A DNA stretch of 64,000 nt, taken from assembly GCA_038205395.1 (NCBI GenBank), contig JBBRBX010000016.1, positions 1-64,000 on the forward strand. Direction: 5' to 3'. Origin of the DNA: Fredericiella sp038205395. GTDB lineage: Bacteria; Chloroflexota; Anaerolineae; Caldilineales; Caldilineaceae. The position numbers and the translations under genes were made by a program. Under the pieces are notes generated by a model. That model made no database searches, had not been told where the DNA came from, and saw only the letters and a list, made by a program, of their open reading frames with translations. Of this stretch, positions 15,909 through 24,296 are shown one piece after another. Numbering within the stretch: position 1 is the stretch's first letter; each line of letters opens with the position of its first letter.

Positions 15909-18900
15909 CTATGGCTGGACTTCCCCCTCCGGCAGCGAGGGGCCGCAGGCGGCAGCGTCCGCACCCGGCTCCACATCGGCCTGCCCCAGCGCCGCCACCC
16001 GCAGGCTGTAGACGATCAGCCCATCATCGGCCATCCACAATTGAATCCGCTGTACGCCCGGCTCCGCTGCCTGCAGGGTGACTGCACCTGATTCACCGGC
16101 CGCCGGATCAACCCAGCGGCTTTGCCAGGTGTAGCCGGACCAGCCGTCAAAGCCGCCGATCGCCAGCATCTGGCCGGTGGCATCGACAACAGCGGGAGCA
16201 CCGTTAAAGCCGGCGTAGACCGTGGCGTTGTTCTCCGCAGCGCCGGCTGGTGCATCGCCGGCCACCTCCTCGGTCCCTTCTCCGGTCCCTTCCGGGAGCG
16301 TCAATTGGGGGGCGCAGCCGCAGACGGAGAGAACATACTCTCCGGCGGCGGGCAAATTGACTGAATACTCCAGCTCCGGCGCGCCGGCGATAGCCAACGC
16401 ACGCGCATCTTGCGCAGATGCGGCTCCATCAGCGTCCGAGGACTGCGCCGCCAATGCGTCGGGGGTGACTGGGCAGTCGCCAAAGGCAAGCGGCCGCCCC
16501 CAACTATATCCTTCCAGCGGGCCACTGCCCGGCGTGGCGTTGGCGTAGGCTGTCGCCGGGATCGCCGGAATCACAACCGGTTCGCTCACGTCGCCCGTCG
16601 CATCGCCGGTCGCGTCAGGCGCGGTGAGTTCGTCCGGCAGGTCGAGCGGGCTGTCCGGCTGCTCCTCAACCGGCGGCAGCCCATCCTCACCAGGCAGCGT
16701 CTCGTCACCAGGAAGTTCGGCAGCCGCTAGCGTCCACTCCACAGCGGCAGTCGCCACACCGCCATCGTTGTCATCGGCGCTGAATTGGCTGACGAGAACA
16801 CCGCCTTCCTCGCCGCCGCCTTCCGCCACTATCCCCATGACCATGCCGTCGAGCAATTCCAGCCCGGCCGGCAGCACATCAACGCTCACCGTCACCGCAT
16901 CTGAATCTGGGTCGAGCACCACCACAGGCAGAGAGACTTCTTCCCCCCGCGTGAGAGTGATGACAGGCGACAGATCGATTTGGGGCGTATCGTTGACAGC
17001 CTGCACCGTGATAGTCACCGGCACAGTCACGGTAAAGCCGCTGCTGTCGCTGACGGCGAAGGCAAAGCTGTCTTCGCCGGCAAAATCGGGGGCAGGCAGA
17101 TAGAGAAACAACCCCGGCAGATCAGCGGCGCTTGCCAGTTCCGGCGCTTGTCCCGCAATAAACACATGAAACGAATACGGCACCGGACGCAGATCAGCGG
17201 CGCTTGCCAGTTCCGGCGCTTGTCCCGCAGCTTGCAGATCGGCGCCCGTCTCCATCATGCTCTCGTCGTCGACAAGCCCGGCTGTCTGCAGCAGCGGTTC
17301 GCCGCTCACTTCATCTATGGCCGTCGCGAGGGTTACAGTGCCGGAGGTGGGCGAGATTTCCACCGTATAGGTCAACACGTCCCCCAGTGTGGAAGTCGCC
17401 GCCACACGGGCTACCAGCGGCGTATCCTCGTCAGTGGTCAGTTCGAGGGGAGCCGCCTCCAGGGGGGGCGCAGCCACACTGACCGTAAAGCTTTGCGTGA
17501 TCACAATACCGCCCGCGTCAGCCACCTCGATTTCGACGGCGTGCTCCCCCAGGTCGCCCAAACCGGGTGTGCCCGTCAACAGCTCTATGTCATCCACTGT
17601 CTTCTCAAGCGCCAGCCATTCCGGCAGCAGCGGCGCGCTGACGGTGAACAGATCGGAGGCGACAAGGAGCGAATCCGCATCCGCCGAACGCACCGTCACC
17701 GTATATAGATAAATAGAGCCGAGATCGGCGGTGGTGATGGGTTCGCTATCGATCACCAGCGGCAGGGAGGTTGCCGTCGGTGTGGCGGTTGCCGTCGGTG
17801 TGGCGGTTGCCGTCGGTGTGACAGTTGCCGTGGGCGTGAAAGTAGCCGTTGATGTGACTGTTGCTGTCGGTGTGACTTCTTCTGTTGGCGTGACAGTCTC
17901 CGTTGGCATGACAGTCTCCGTCGGCGTGACAGTAGCCGTCGAAGTGACTTCTTCCGTCGGCATGACAGTCTCCGTCGAAGTGACTTCTTCCGTCGGCATG
18001 ACAGTCTCCGTCGGTGTGACAGTCTCCGTCGGTGTGACTGTTGCTGTCGGTGTGACTTCTTCTGTTGGCGTGACAGTCTCCGTTGGCATGATAGTCTCCG
18101 TCGGCGTGACAGTAGCCGTCGAAGTGACTTCTTCCGTCGGCGTGACAGTCTCCGTTGATGTGACTGTTGCCGTCGGCGTAACTTCTTCCGTCGGTGTGAC
18201 AGTCTCCGTCGGTGTGATGGTGGCCGTCGGTGTGACTTCTTCTGTTGGCGTGACAGTCTCCATTGGCATGATAGTCTCCGTCGGCGTGACAGTAGCCGTC
18301 GAAGTGACTTCTTCCGTCGGCGTGACAGTCTCCGTCGGTGTGATGGTGGCCGTCGGCGTACCTGTTGCCGTGGGTGCAGTTGTTTCCGTCGCCGTGACGG
18401 TGGCTGTTGCGGTGGCCGCCGGTGTTGGCGTCAGCGTTGCAGTTGCTGTCGGGGGCGCTGTGCTCGTCGCCGTCGGCAGCGGCGTCACCGTCGCCGAGGC
18501 GGTGCTGGTGGCGGTCGGGATAAAGGTGGCCGTCGCGGTGGCAGTGCCTGTCGCCGTGCTGGTGGGCAGCGGCGTCCAGGTGGCCGTCGCAATAAAAGTC
18601 GCAGTCGGCTGGGGCGTCCAGGTGGCTGTAGCCAACGGCGTCCAGGTCGGCGTCGCATTCAAGCCGCCCACCTCAATGGGCGCCGGCGTCCAGGTGGCGG
18701 TCGCCGCAGCAGGCGCAGAGGTGCTGGTCGGCGGCGGCGTCCACGTGGGTGGCGGCACATAGGTCGGCGTGTCGGTGGCGGGCGGCAGCGGCGTGTTGGT
18801 TGCCACGACGCCCGGCGCCACAACTGGTGGATTTACGGCAGTGGTGCTCGTGGCAGCCGGCAAGGGGGTATTGGTGGGAGGCAGGGTGGGGGTAAAGGTC

Positions 18901-19082
18901 GGACGCAGGGCGATGGTGGCGGCCGGCGTCAAGATGGAAACTTGCGCAGGCTCCGGCGCGCCGAACAAGGCCAGCCCCACCCAATAGCCACCTACCAACG
19001 CGCCAATGATGCTGGCGCCGATAATTGCCCAACGCGCCCAGGTTCGGTTCCCCGGGCCTGGCCCACTGTTATTGATGCTCAT
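15909..19082 (-). CDS. Giant Thr/Pro-repeat surface protein with Ig/cadherin-like domains
   Basis: The 1057-aa protein has a short cytoplasmic N-terminus, one membrane anchor at about residues 15-40, then ~400 residues of Thr/Pro/Val-rich spacer (repeats of TPTETVTPTEEV type). Beyond are putative-Ig/cadherin-like domains (DLGEHAVEIEVADAGG; SFAFAVSDSSGFTVTVPVTI and ITVQAVNDTPQIDLS) and a C-terminal beta-rich domain with a TWQSRWVDPAAG segment. The architecture is of a membrane-anchored, probably glycosylated stalk displaying adhesive or binding domains. AGGAG lies 9 nt before the ATG. A 41-bp stretch is duplicated in frame (17117-17229). Exact ligand unknown. Confidence 0.8.
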   Translation of the reverse strand: MSINNSGPGPGNRTWARWAIIGASIIGALVGGYWVGLALFGAPEPAQVSILTPAATIALRPTFTPTLPPTNTPLPAATSTTAVNPPVVAPGVVATNTPLPPATDTPTYVPPPTWTPPPTSTSAPAAATATWTPAPIEVGGLNATPTWTPLATATWTPQPTATFIATATWTPLPTSTATGTATATATFIPTATSTASATVTPLPTATSTAPPTATATLTPTPAATATATVTATETTAPTATGTPTATITPTETVTPTEEVTSTATVTPTETIMPMETVTPTEEVTPTATITPTETVTPTEEVTPTATVTSTETVTPTEEVTSTATVTPTETIMPTETVTPTEEVTPTATVTPTETVTPTETVMPTEEVTSTETVMPTEEVTSTATVTPTETVMPTETVTPTEEVTPTATVTSTATFTPTATVTPTATATPTATATPTATSLPLVIDSEPITTADLGSIYLYTVTVRSADADSLLVASDLFTVSAPLLPEWLALEKTVDDIELLTGTPGLGDLGEHAVEIEVADAGGIVITQSFTVSVAAPPLEAAPLELTTDEDTPLVARVAATSTLGDVLTYTVEISPTSGTVTLATAIDEVSGEPLLQTAGLVDDESMMETGADLQAAGQAPELASAADLRPVPYSFHVFIAGQAPELASAADLPGLFLYLPAPDFAGEDSFAFAVSDSSGFTVTVPVTITVQAVNDTPQIDLSPVITLTRGEEVSLPVVVLDPDSDAVTVSVDVLPAGLELLDGMVMGIVAEGGGEEGGVLVSQFSADDNDGGVATAAVEWTLAAAELPGDETLPGEDGLPPVEEQPDSPLDLPDELTAPDATGDATGDVSEPVVIPAIPATAYANATPGSGPLEGYSWGRPLAFGDCPVTPDALAAQSSDADGAASAQDARALAIAGAPELEYSVNLPAAGEYVLSVCGCAPQLTLPEGTGEGTEEVAGDAPAGAAENNATVYAGFNGAPAVVDATGQMLAIGGFDGWSGYTWQSRWVDPAAGESGAVTLQAAEPGVQRIQLWMADDGLIVYSLRVAALGQADVEPGADAAACGPSLPEGEVQP
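17117..17229. repeat. In-frame 41-bp direct repeat inside the surface-protein gene
   Basis: The same 41 bases occur at 17117-17157 and 17189-17229, a 72-bp period (24 codons). On the coding strand both encode GQAPELASAADL. The unit itself contains GGCGCTTG twice. It disrupts the repeat-free domain region without shifting the frame. Confidence 0.85.
17770..18420. repeat. Tandem Thr/Pro-codon repeat array
   Basis: Roughly 650 bp of imperfect units of 18-24 bp (GTGACAGTCTCCGT and GTGACTTCTTC variants on the plus strand), arranged in higher-order blocks such as near-identical stretches starting near 17870, 18050 and 18230. They encode the TPTETVTPTEEVTSTATV-like spacer. Copy number is likely variable between strains. 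Confidence 0.85.
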
Positions 19083-19254
19083 GCCGCTTTTCTCCTAGTC
19101 TGGCCATAGCTGGCTGTAGCTGACTGCCGCTGCTTTCCGATCCTGCTCTTTGTTTGACGCCGCAGCGCCGCTTCTGGTTCCGATCCGCCAGGTGCGACGC
19201 GGCAAGTAAACGGAGGGTAAATGTAGGAAAAGACAACAAAATGTGTCAAAGCAC

Positions 19255-19284
19255 TTTACACAATGGCTGCTTGCGCGCTATACT
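19255..19284 (+). promoter_or_regulatory. Predicted promoter upstream of the HdeD-like gene
   Basis: TTTACA (19255-19260) and TATACT (19279-19284) with an 18-bp spacer lie 87 bp before the start codon. No other good promoter is seen between the divergent genes. Confidence 0.5.
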
Positions 19285-19370
19285 ACGGAAGCCATGCATG
19301 AGCCGCGCGTGCAGACAACCCATTTTGTTTTTGAATTCGTCCATCTACAAGGGAATTATAGGAGCTTTGC

Positions 19371-19919
19371 ATGAGTGCTGCAACCACAACTTTAGACAAG
19401 CCACTGCACATGCCATGGTGGATCCCGCTGATCCAAGGCATCGCGGCCGTGATTATCGGTGTCCTCCTTTGGACCAACCCCTTGGGCACGGCCAACTTCC
19501 TGGTCACCTTTATTGCCATCTACTGGCTGATCAGCGGTATACTTTCCCTCTTGCGCCTTTTTGTGGATCGGTCGCACTGGGGCTGGAATGTGTTTAACGG
19601 CATCATCGGCATCCTGGCCGGTTGGTTCCTACTGGGGGCCAACGGTGCGGCGGGTACGTTGCTCTTCGGCTGGACGATTGTGATTATTCTGGCCATCCAG
19701 GGCATTATCATGGGCATTATCGAGTTGATCGAGGCGTTCCAAGGCGGCGGCTGGGGCCCCGGCATCATCGGCGCGCTGAGCATCATCTTTGGTATTCTGC
19801 TCTGGACCAACAGCTTAGCCGCGACGGTCATGCTGCCGTGGGTGATTGGCATCTTTATGATTGTCGGTGGCATCGTGGCCATCATTCTGGCCTTCCGGCT
19901 GCGCGGGGCCGCCGCCTGA
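19371..19919 (+). CDS. HdeD-family (DUF308) membrane protein
   Basis: The 182-aa protein has six closely spaced hydrophobic helices in three hairpins, with repeated GI-IGVLLWTNPLG and GIIFGILLWTNSLA motifs typical of DUF308. The family includes E. coli HdeD, an acid-resistance membrane protein of unknown mechanism. The ribosome site TAGGAG is 7 nt upstream of ATG. It stands alone with its own promoter and terminator. Confidence 0.85.
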   Translation: MSAATTTLDKPLHMPWWIPLIQGIAAVIIGVLLWTNPLGTANFLVTFIAIYWLISGILSLLRLFVDRSHWGWNVFNGIIGILAGWFLLGANGAAGTLLFGWTIVIILAIQGIIMGIIELIEAFQGGGWGPGIIGALSIIFGILLWTNSLAATVMLPWVIGIFMIVGGIVAIILAFRLRGAAA

Positions 19920-19996
19920 TCGCCTGGCCGGCTGGATTATCTTGGCGGAGCAGGCAATAAGGCTGCAGCGCCATAGCATCTGCACCCAAAGGGGGC

Positions 19997-20018
19997 GAGC
20001 GACAAGTTCGCTCCTTTT
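19997..20018 (+). terminator. Intrinsic terminator after the HdeD-like gene
   Basis: GAGCGA (19997-20002) pairs with TCGCTC (20008-20013) over a 5-nt loop and is followed by CTTTT. It is located 78 bp after the stop codon. Confidence 0.65.
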
Positions 20019-20069
20019 GTATTGGCTTGGGTGGGGACTGCCGGCAGTGGTTTGGGGGTGCAAGCATTG

Positions 20070-20867
20070 ATGGGCAAACCAGACACCTATCGCGTTACCT
20101 ATGTCGGCCATGCGACCACGCTGATCGAGATTGGCGGCGTTCGTCTGTTGACCGACCCCGTGCTGCGCCAGCGCGTCTATCATCTCCGGCGGCGCAGCGT
20201 GCCGGCGCCCGCGCACGCCTTTGCAAATCTGGATGCCGTTTTGATCTCGCACCTGCACCATGACCATCTGGACCTGCCCTCGCTGCGACGGCTGGACGCG
20301 CTGACGCGCTTGATTGTGCCGAACGGAGCGGGCGCCCTGCTGCGCAAGCAGGGCTTTCGCCGCATCGAAGAGCTGCGCAAAGGCGAACGAACGAGCGTCG
20401 GCGGCGTGACGGTGACTGCCACCTATGCTCTGCACAGCGGCGGGCGCGGCCCTTTTGGCGCTGTAGCCGATACGTTGGGCTATATTGTCGGCGACCCGCT
20501 GACCGATGGCCACCCCAGCATCTATTTTGCCGGCGACACCGACGTATTTCCCGGCATGGCTGCTATGGCCGGCACGCTGGACCTGGCGCTGCTGCCCGTC
20601 TGGGGGTGGGGGCCAACGCTGGGGGCAGGCCATATGGACCCCCAACGGGCTGCGGAGGCGTGCAGCTTGCTTGCCCCGCGCCTGGCCATTCCTATCCACT
20701 GGGGGACGCTGTACCCACTCGCCATGCATCACTTTTCGCCTGTCTTTCTGACGCAGCCGCCGCAGTTGTTTGCGCAGTTTATGCTGCGCATGGCGCCAAG
20801 TGTCGAGGTGCGTGTTCTGCAGCCGGGCCAGCAGTACAGCACAGCGGCAGATGGTGGGCCAGAGTAA
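20070..20867 (+). CDS. MBL-fold metal-dependent hydrolase (UlaG/NAPE-PLD-like)
   Basis: The 265-aa protein carries the HxHxDH metal motif at H61-L-H-H-D-H66 (SHLHHDHLD), an earlier YVGHATTLIEIGG strand-loop typical of the UlaG/NAPE-PLD branch, FAGDTDVFPGM with the metal-bridging Asp, and IPIHWGT near the C-terminus with the last His. Likely a phosphodiesterase or lactonase; the substrate cannot be assigned. ATG 20070 is preceded by GGGGG; a longer frame beginning 20022 is not needed. Confidence 0.85.
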   Translation: MGKPDTYRVTYVGHATTLIEIGGVRLLTDPVLRQRVYHLRRRSVPAPAHAFANLDAVLISHLHHDHLDLPSLRRLDALTRLIVPNGAGALLRKQGFRRIEELRKGERTSVGGVTVTATYALHSGGRGPFGAVADTLGYIVGDPLTDGHPSIYFAGDTDVFPGMAAMAGTLDLALLPVWGWGPTLGAGHMDPQRAAEACSLLAPRLAIPIHWGTLYPLAMHHFSPVFLTQPPQLFAQFMLRMAPSVEVRVLQPGQQYSTAADGGPE

Positions 20868-21032
20868 ATTGAGCCAGCGTAAAGCAGGCACAGTAGAGCA
20901 AGCGGGGTGTGAGGAGATAAAGAAACAATGTTTGGCGTTGGGCAGTTGACGTAGAACACATGTATACTACTTCTTTAATAAGAAAAACAGCGTGGGGCTT
21001 TTGCAAGCCGAATTTAGGAAAGCGTAGCAGCC

Positions 21033-21479
21033 ATGAACGAGCAGCAAATTCAGATCGTGTTGATTGACGATGACGATGTGGATAGTGAAGCTGTAGCGCG
21101 CCTGTTGCGCACGCACCGGCTGCCTTATCGGTTGGTGACCTTCAGCAACGGCAGCGAAGCCAAGAGCGCCCTGGGCGGCAGCTTTGGCCACGAGTTGATG
21201 CAGCGGCCCTACCTGATTCTGCTTGATCTCAACATGCCGCGTATGAACGGAATCGAACTGCTGGACTGGCTGCGCACGCAGCCCCATTTGTGCCGCTCGA
21301 TTGTTTTTGCCTTCACCACCTCAGAGGCCCAGCAAGACTGCACTGCCGCCTATGACCGCCAGGTAGCCGGCTACCTGGTGAAATCGCATCTTGGCTCCGG
21401 CTATACGGGGCTGGCCAAAGTGCTCGACACCTACACCCACAGCATTCTCTTCCCACCGTCAGTTCCTGCGGCTGTCTGA
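21033..21479 (+). CDS. Single-domain response regulator (Rcp1-like)
   Basis: The 148-aa protein is just a receiver domain: acidic pocket IDDDDVDSE (residues 11-19), phospho-acceptor D65 in LLDLNMPRMNG, conserved Thr in FAFTTSE (T95) and K117 in GYLVKSH. The Rcp1-type loop between strands is present, as in partners of phytochrome-like kinases. No output domain, so it acts by phosphotransfer or protein contact. A -10-like TATACT lies upstream at about 20958. The next gene in the same direction encodes a LuxR-TM-Kelch protein 90 bp downstream. Confidence 0.9.
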   Translation: MNEQQIQIVLIDDDDVDSEAVARLLRTHRLPYRLVTFSNGSEAKSALGGSFGHELMQRPYLILLDLNMPRMNGIELLDWLRTQPHLCRSIVFAFTTSEAQQDCTAAYDRQVAGYLVKSHLGSGYTGLAKVLDTYTHSILFPPSVPAAV

Positions 21480-21569
21480 AGCAAGGGCAAAAAGGACAGC
21501 CGATTCTGCTGCTTCGCCACGCGGCGTGGTACAATGCGACAATTGGGTCGTGAGGAGCAGTGGTAAGGT

Positions 21570-22988
21570 ATGGCAGAAGGCAACGGAACGGGCAGCGAGA
21601 ACCCGCTGAGTGAACGCGAAATGGATGTGGCTCGCCTGCTTTCAACAGGGGCCAGCAACGCCGAAATTGCGCGCGACCTTGTGATCAGCCCGCACACCGT
21701 CAAGGTGCATCTGCGCAACATCTTTGAAAAACTGCAGGTCAACAGCCGCACCGAAGCTTCCATGCTGCTGGTGCAGCGCGGTTGGGTCATCGTCCCCGGC
21801 GTCGAGATTCCCGCCGCAGAGTATGCCCCACCTGAACCACCGCCGCCACCGGAGCCGCAAGCGCTGGACAACCTGCCGCTGCCGGCGACCCGCTGGCAGG
21901 CGCTTTATCTGCTGGGGGCGCTGGCGTTCAGCCTGGCGCTCGTGCTGCTGCCCAACCTGGTCAGCCTGGCGCAAGCGCCGGTGGACCTGCTGACGGATGC
22001 AGGACAGCCGCTGCGGGCGCCCGCGTCCGCACGCCTGGAGCCGCGCTGGGAAATGCGCACACCGCTGCAACTGCCGCTAAGCCGCCTGGCTATGGTTGCG
22101 CTGGACAACCACTTGTATGTTGCCGGCGGCGAAAGCGCTGGCGGCCAGCCAGTGGACAGCGTGGCTATCTATGATCTGGACAGCAACGAGTGGCGCCAGG
22201 CCGAGCCGCTGCCGCAACCGCTGGCCAACATAGCCATGACGGCGGCCAATGGGCGCATCTTTGCCGCCGGCGGCTCCCGTGCAGCCAGTGACGCCGGTCA
22301 GGAAGAGACGAGTTCCGACCTCGTAGCCAGCCTCTACGCCTTTGACCCGCAAACAAGCGTCTGGACGGAAGCAGCCGCACTGCCCTATTCCGTTGCGGGC
22401 GCGGCGCTGGTGAGCGACGGCCAGTCGCTTTATCTGCTGGGGGGATGGGATGGCCGCGCCATGCGCGATGAAATCTGGCGTCTGCCTGTGCCGCAGGCTA
22501 AAACAGTGGCAGCGTCTACGGCAGCGGCGGCAGAAACCACCTGGCAACTGCTCGGCCATCTCTCCAGCCCGCGCGCCTTTATGGGCGCAGCCATGGTGGG
22601 AGGCGAAATTTACATCGCAGGCGGCTATGATGGCCAGCGGGAACTGGACCTGGCCGAGGTTTTTACGCCCGCCAGCGGGGAGCGGCGGCAGCTGCCCTCC
22701 ATGGGCAGCGCACGCGGCGGATTGGCGCTGGTCTACGATGGGCTGGCGCTCTATGCGCTGGGCGGCGGCTGGACGCACAGCGTCTCCACGCATGAGCGTT
22801 ATGATACGACGACCAGCGCCTGGAGCAATTTCCCGTCACCAATCCAAAACGAGTGGCGCAACCTGGGCGCGGCGGCGGTGGATGGCCATCTCTATCTGGT
22901 AGGCGGCTGGAGTGGCGCGCCGCTCGACACCCATCTGGAGTATCAAAGCTCCTTCCGGGCGCTGCTGCCGGTGATCAGCAATCCCTAG
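21570..22988 (+). CDS. Membrane-tethered LuxR-type HTH protein with Kelch beta-propeller
   Basis: The 472-aa protein combines an N-terminal LuxR/FixJ-type HTH (residues about 10-72: NPLSEREMDVARLLSTGASN... HTVKVHLRNIFEKLQV), a Pro-rich linker (86-100), one transmembrane helix (about 110-133, YLLGALAFSLALVLLPNL), and a C-terminal Kelch propeller (about 165-465) with repeated LYVAGG, IFAAGG, LYLLGGWDGR, IYIAGGYDG, LYALGGG and LYLVGGWSG blades. The HTH would be cytoplasmic and the propeller outside. That is a ToxR/CadC-like one-component layout, with the DNA-binding and sensor domains of unusual type. Its stop overlaps the convergent Dus gene by 4 bp. Confidence 0.85.
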   Translation: MAEGNGTGSENPLSEREMDVARLLSTGASNAEIARDLVISPHTVKVHLRNIFEKLQVNSRTEASMLLVQRGWVIVPGVEIPAAEYAPPEPPPPPEPQALDNLPLPATRWQALYLLGALAFSLALVLLPNLVSLAQAPVDLLTDAGQPLRAPASARLEPRWEMRTPLQLPLSRLAMVALDNHLYVAGGESAGGQPVDSVAIYDLDSNEWRQAEPLPQPLANIAMTAANGRIFAAGGSRAASDAGQEETSSDLVASLYAFDPQTSVWTEAAALPYSVAGAALVSDGQSLYLLGGWDGRAMRDEIWRLPVPQAKTVAASTAAAAETTWQLLGHLSSPRAFMGAAMVGGEIYIAGGYDGQRELDLAEVFTPASGERRQLPSMGSARGGLALVYDGLALYALGGGWTHSVSTHERYDTTTSAWSNFPSPIQNEWRNLGAAAVDGHLYLVGGWSGAPLDTHLEYQSSFRALLPVISNP

Positions 22989-24130
22989 CGCACGCTTGCG
23001 CCCGCGCCGGCTGCCGCCGCTGAGGCGACTGCCGTCCCAACGCCGGCTGCCCAGCCTTGACGATAGCTATGATAGCGCTGCAGCAGCGCCAGCGCTTCAT
23101 CGGCGCTGTGCACTTGCAGCAGATCGCGGCGCAGCGTGGCTGCGCCAGGGAGCCGGCGCACATACCAGGCGAGATGCTTGCGCATGGGCAGGAAAAAATA
23201 GTTGGGCAGATGGCCAAAGGCGGCAGCATAGAACTGGGCGTGTTCGGCGGCGATGTGCAGCCCGCCATACGGATCGGCAGCGGCCTGTTGGGGCATAAAG
23301 ACATACGGGTTGCCGCAGGCGGCGCGCCCGATCAAGACACCGTCCAGCCCGTACTCCTGGCTGCGGCGCTGCGCCTCGGCCCACGACGACACGTCGCCAT
23401 TGCCCAAGATGGCCACGCCGGAGCCGCGGGCAAGGGCGGCGGCCTGGCCGATCTCGTCCCAATCAGCCAGGCCGCCATAGGCCTGGCGCAGGGTGCGGCC
23501 ATGAATGGCGATGGCTGCTGGCTGCATGGCAAGCAGCTGCGGGATCCACGCAGCCACCTGCGGAGTATCATAGCCGATGCGCGTCTTGATGCTGAGGGGG
23601 ATGGGCCGCCGCACCTGGCAGGCAGGCGGCAGTTGCGCTGCGCGCGCTTCGACGGCACGCGCAATAAACGCCGGGACGCCGGGGCAGTCACCCAACGTCG
23701 CGCCGCTGCACCAATCAGCGATCCCACGCTGAACGGCTTGCACAATCTCCTGCGCCAGCTGCGGGGTCTTAATCAGGCCGGCGCCCGCCCCGCCGTGGGC
23801 CACACTGCGGGTGGGGCAGCCCATATTGATGTCGATGCCGTCAAAACCCAGCTGGCAGAGCAGGATCGCCATCTGGCGAAATTGTTCAGGCGAGCGGCCA
23901 AAAATCTGCCCCAGGATGGGGCGCTGTGTTTCGTCGTAGCGAAAGTTCTGCAGGATGCGGCAGTCGCGCGTAAATGCGCCGTTGACGGCAGTGAATTCCG
24001 TGTACAGAACGGCAGGCCGGCCATACTTTTTCTGGATATGGCGAAAGGGATAGTCGGTGATCCCGTCCATAGGGGCCAGCCCCAGGATTGGGCGGGGAAG
24101 TGTGGCCCAAAAATTGTGCATGTTTGCCAT
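22985..24130 (-). CDS. tRNA-dihydrouridine synthase (DusB-like)
   Basis: The 381-aa flavoenzyme shows LAPMDGITDYPFR (FMN site, residues 18-30), catalytic Cys105 in INMGCPTRSV, the AHGGAGAGLIK loop, the IKTRIGY strand, AIHGRT and ILGNGDV phosphate-binding segments. It reduces uridine in the D-loop of tRNA. ATG 24130 is chosen; the upstream extension to 24247 lacks Dus character. Stop codons of this gene and the convergent Kelch gene share the tetranucleotide CTAG. Confidence 0.92.
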   Translation of the reverse strand: MANMHNFWATLPRPILGLAPMDGITDYPFRHIQKKYGRPAVLYTEFTAVNGAFTRDCRILQNFRYDETQRPILGQIFGRSPEQFRQMAILLCQLGFDGIDINMGCPTRSVAHGGAGAGLIKTPQLAQEIVQAVQRGIADWCSGATLGDCPGVPAFIARAVEARAAQLPPACQVRRPIPLSIKTRIGYDTPQVAAWIPQLLAMQPAAIAIHGRTLRQAYGGLADWDEIGQAAALARGSGVAILGNGDVSSWAEAQRRSQEYGLDGVLIGRAACGNPYVFMPQQAAADPYGGLHIAAEHAQFYAAAFGHLPNYFFLPMRKHLAWYVRRLPGAATLRRDLLQVHSADEALALLQRYHSYRQGWAAGVGTAVASAAAAGAGASVR

Positions 24131-24296
24131 ACGCTGAGCGTAACACGTATCACGATTTGGGTGCAATTGCGAACAGCGCTGCCGCTGCTTGAGGGTGCGT
24201 AGACAGTTTCCAGGGATTGAAACCTTTCCAGCAGCGAAACGTAGCACCTTCTAGAACGATCTCCCGTCATTGCAGACAAGAGGGCGGCGTATCAAG

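Noticed and set aside
17770..18420. Possible CRISPR array
   Set aside because: Units are imperfect, continuous and in frame with no unique spacers, and no cas genes are near.
17731..18762. 343-codon rightward frame of Val/Gly/Thr repeats
   Set aside because: It is the complement of the Thr/Pro array, so its repeats are a by-product of the coding repeats on the other strand.
22985..22988. Shared CTAG stop codons of convergent genes
   Set aside because: Neat but common by chance in dense genomes; no functional inference follows.
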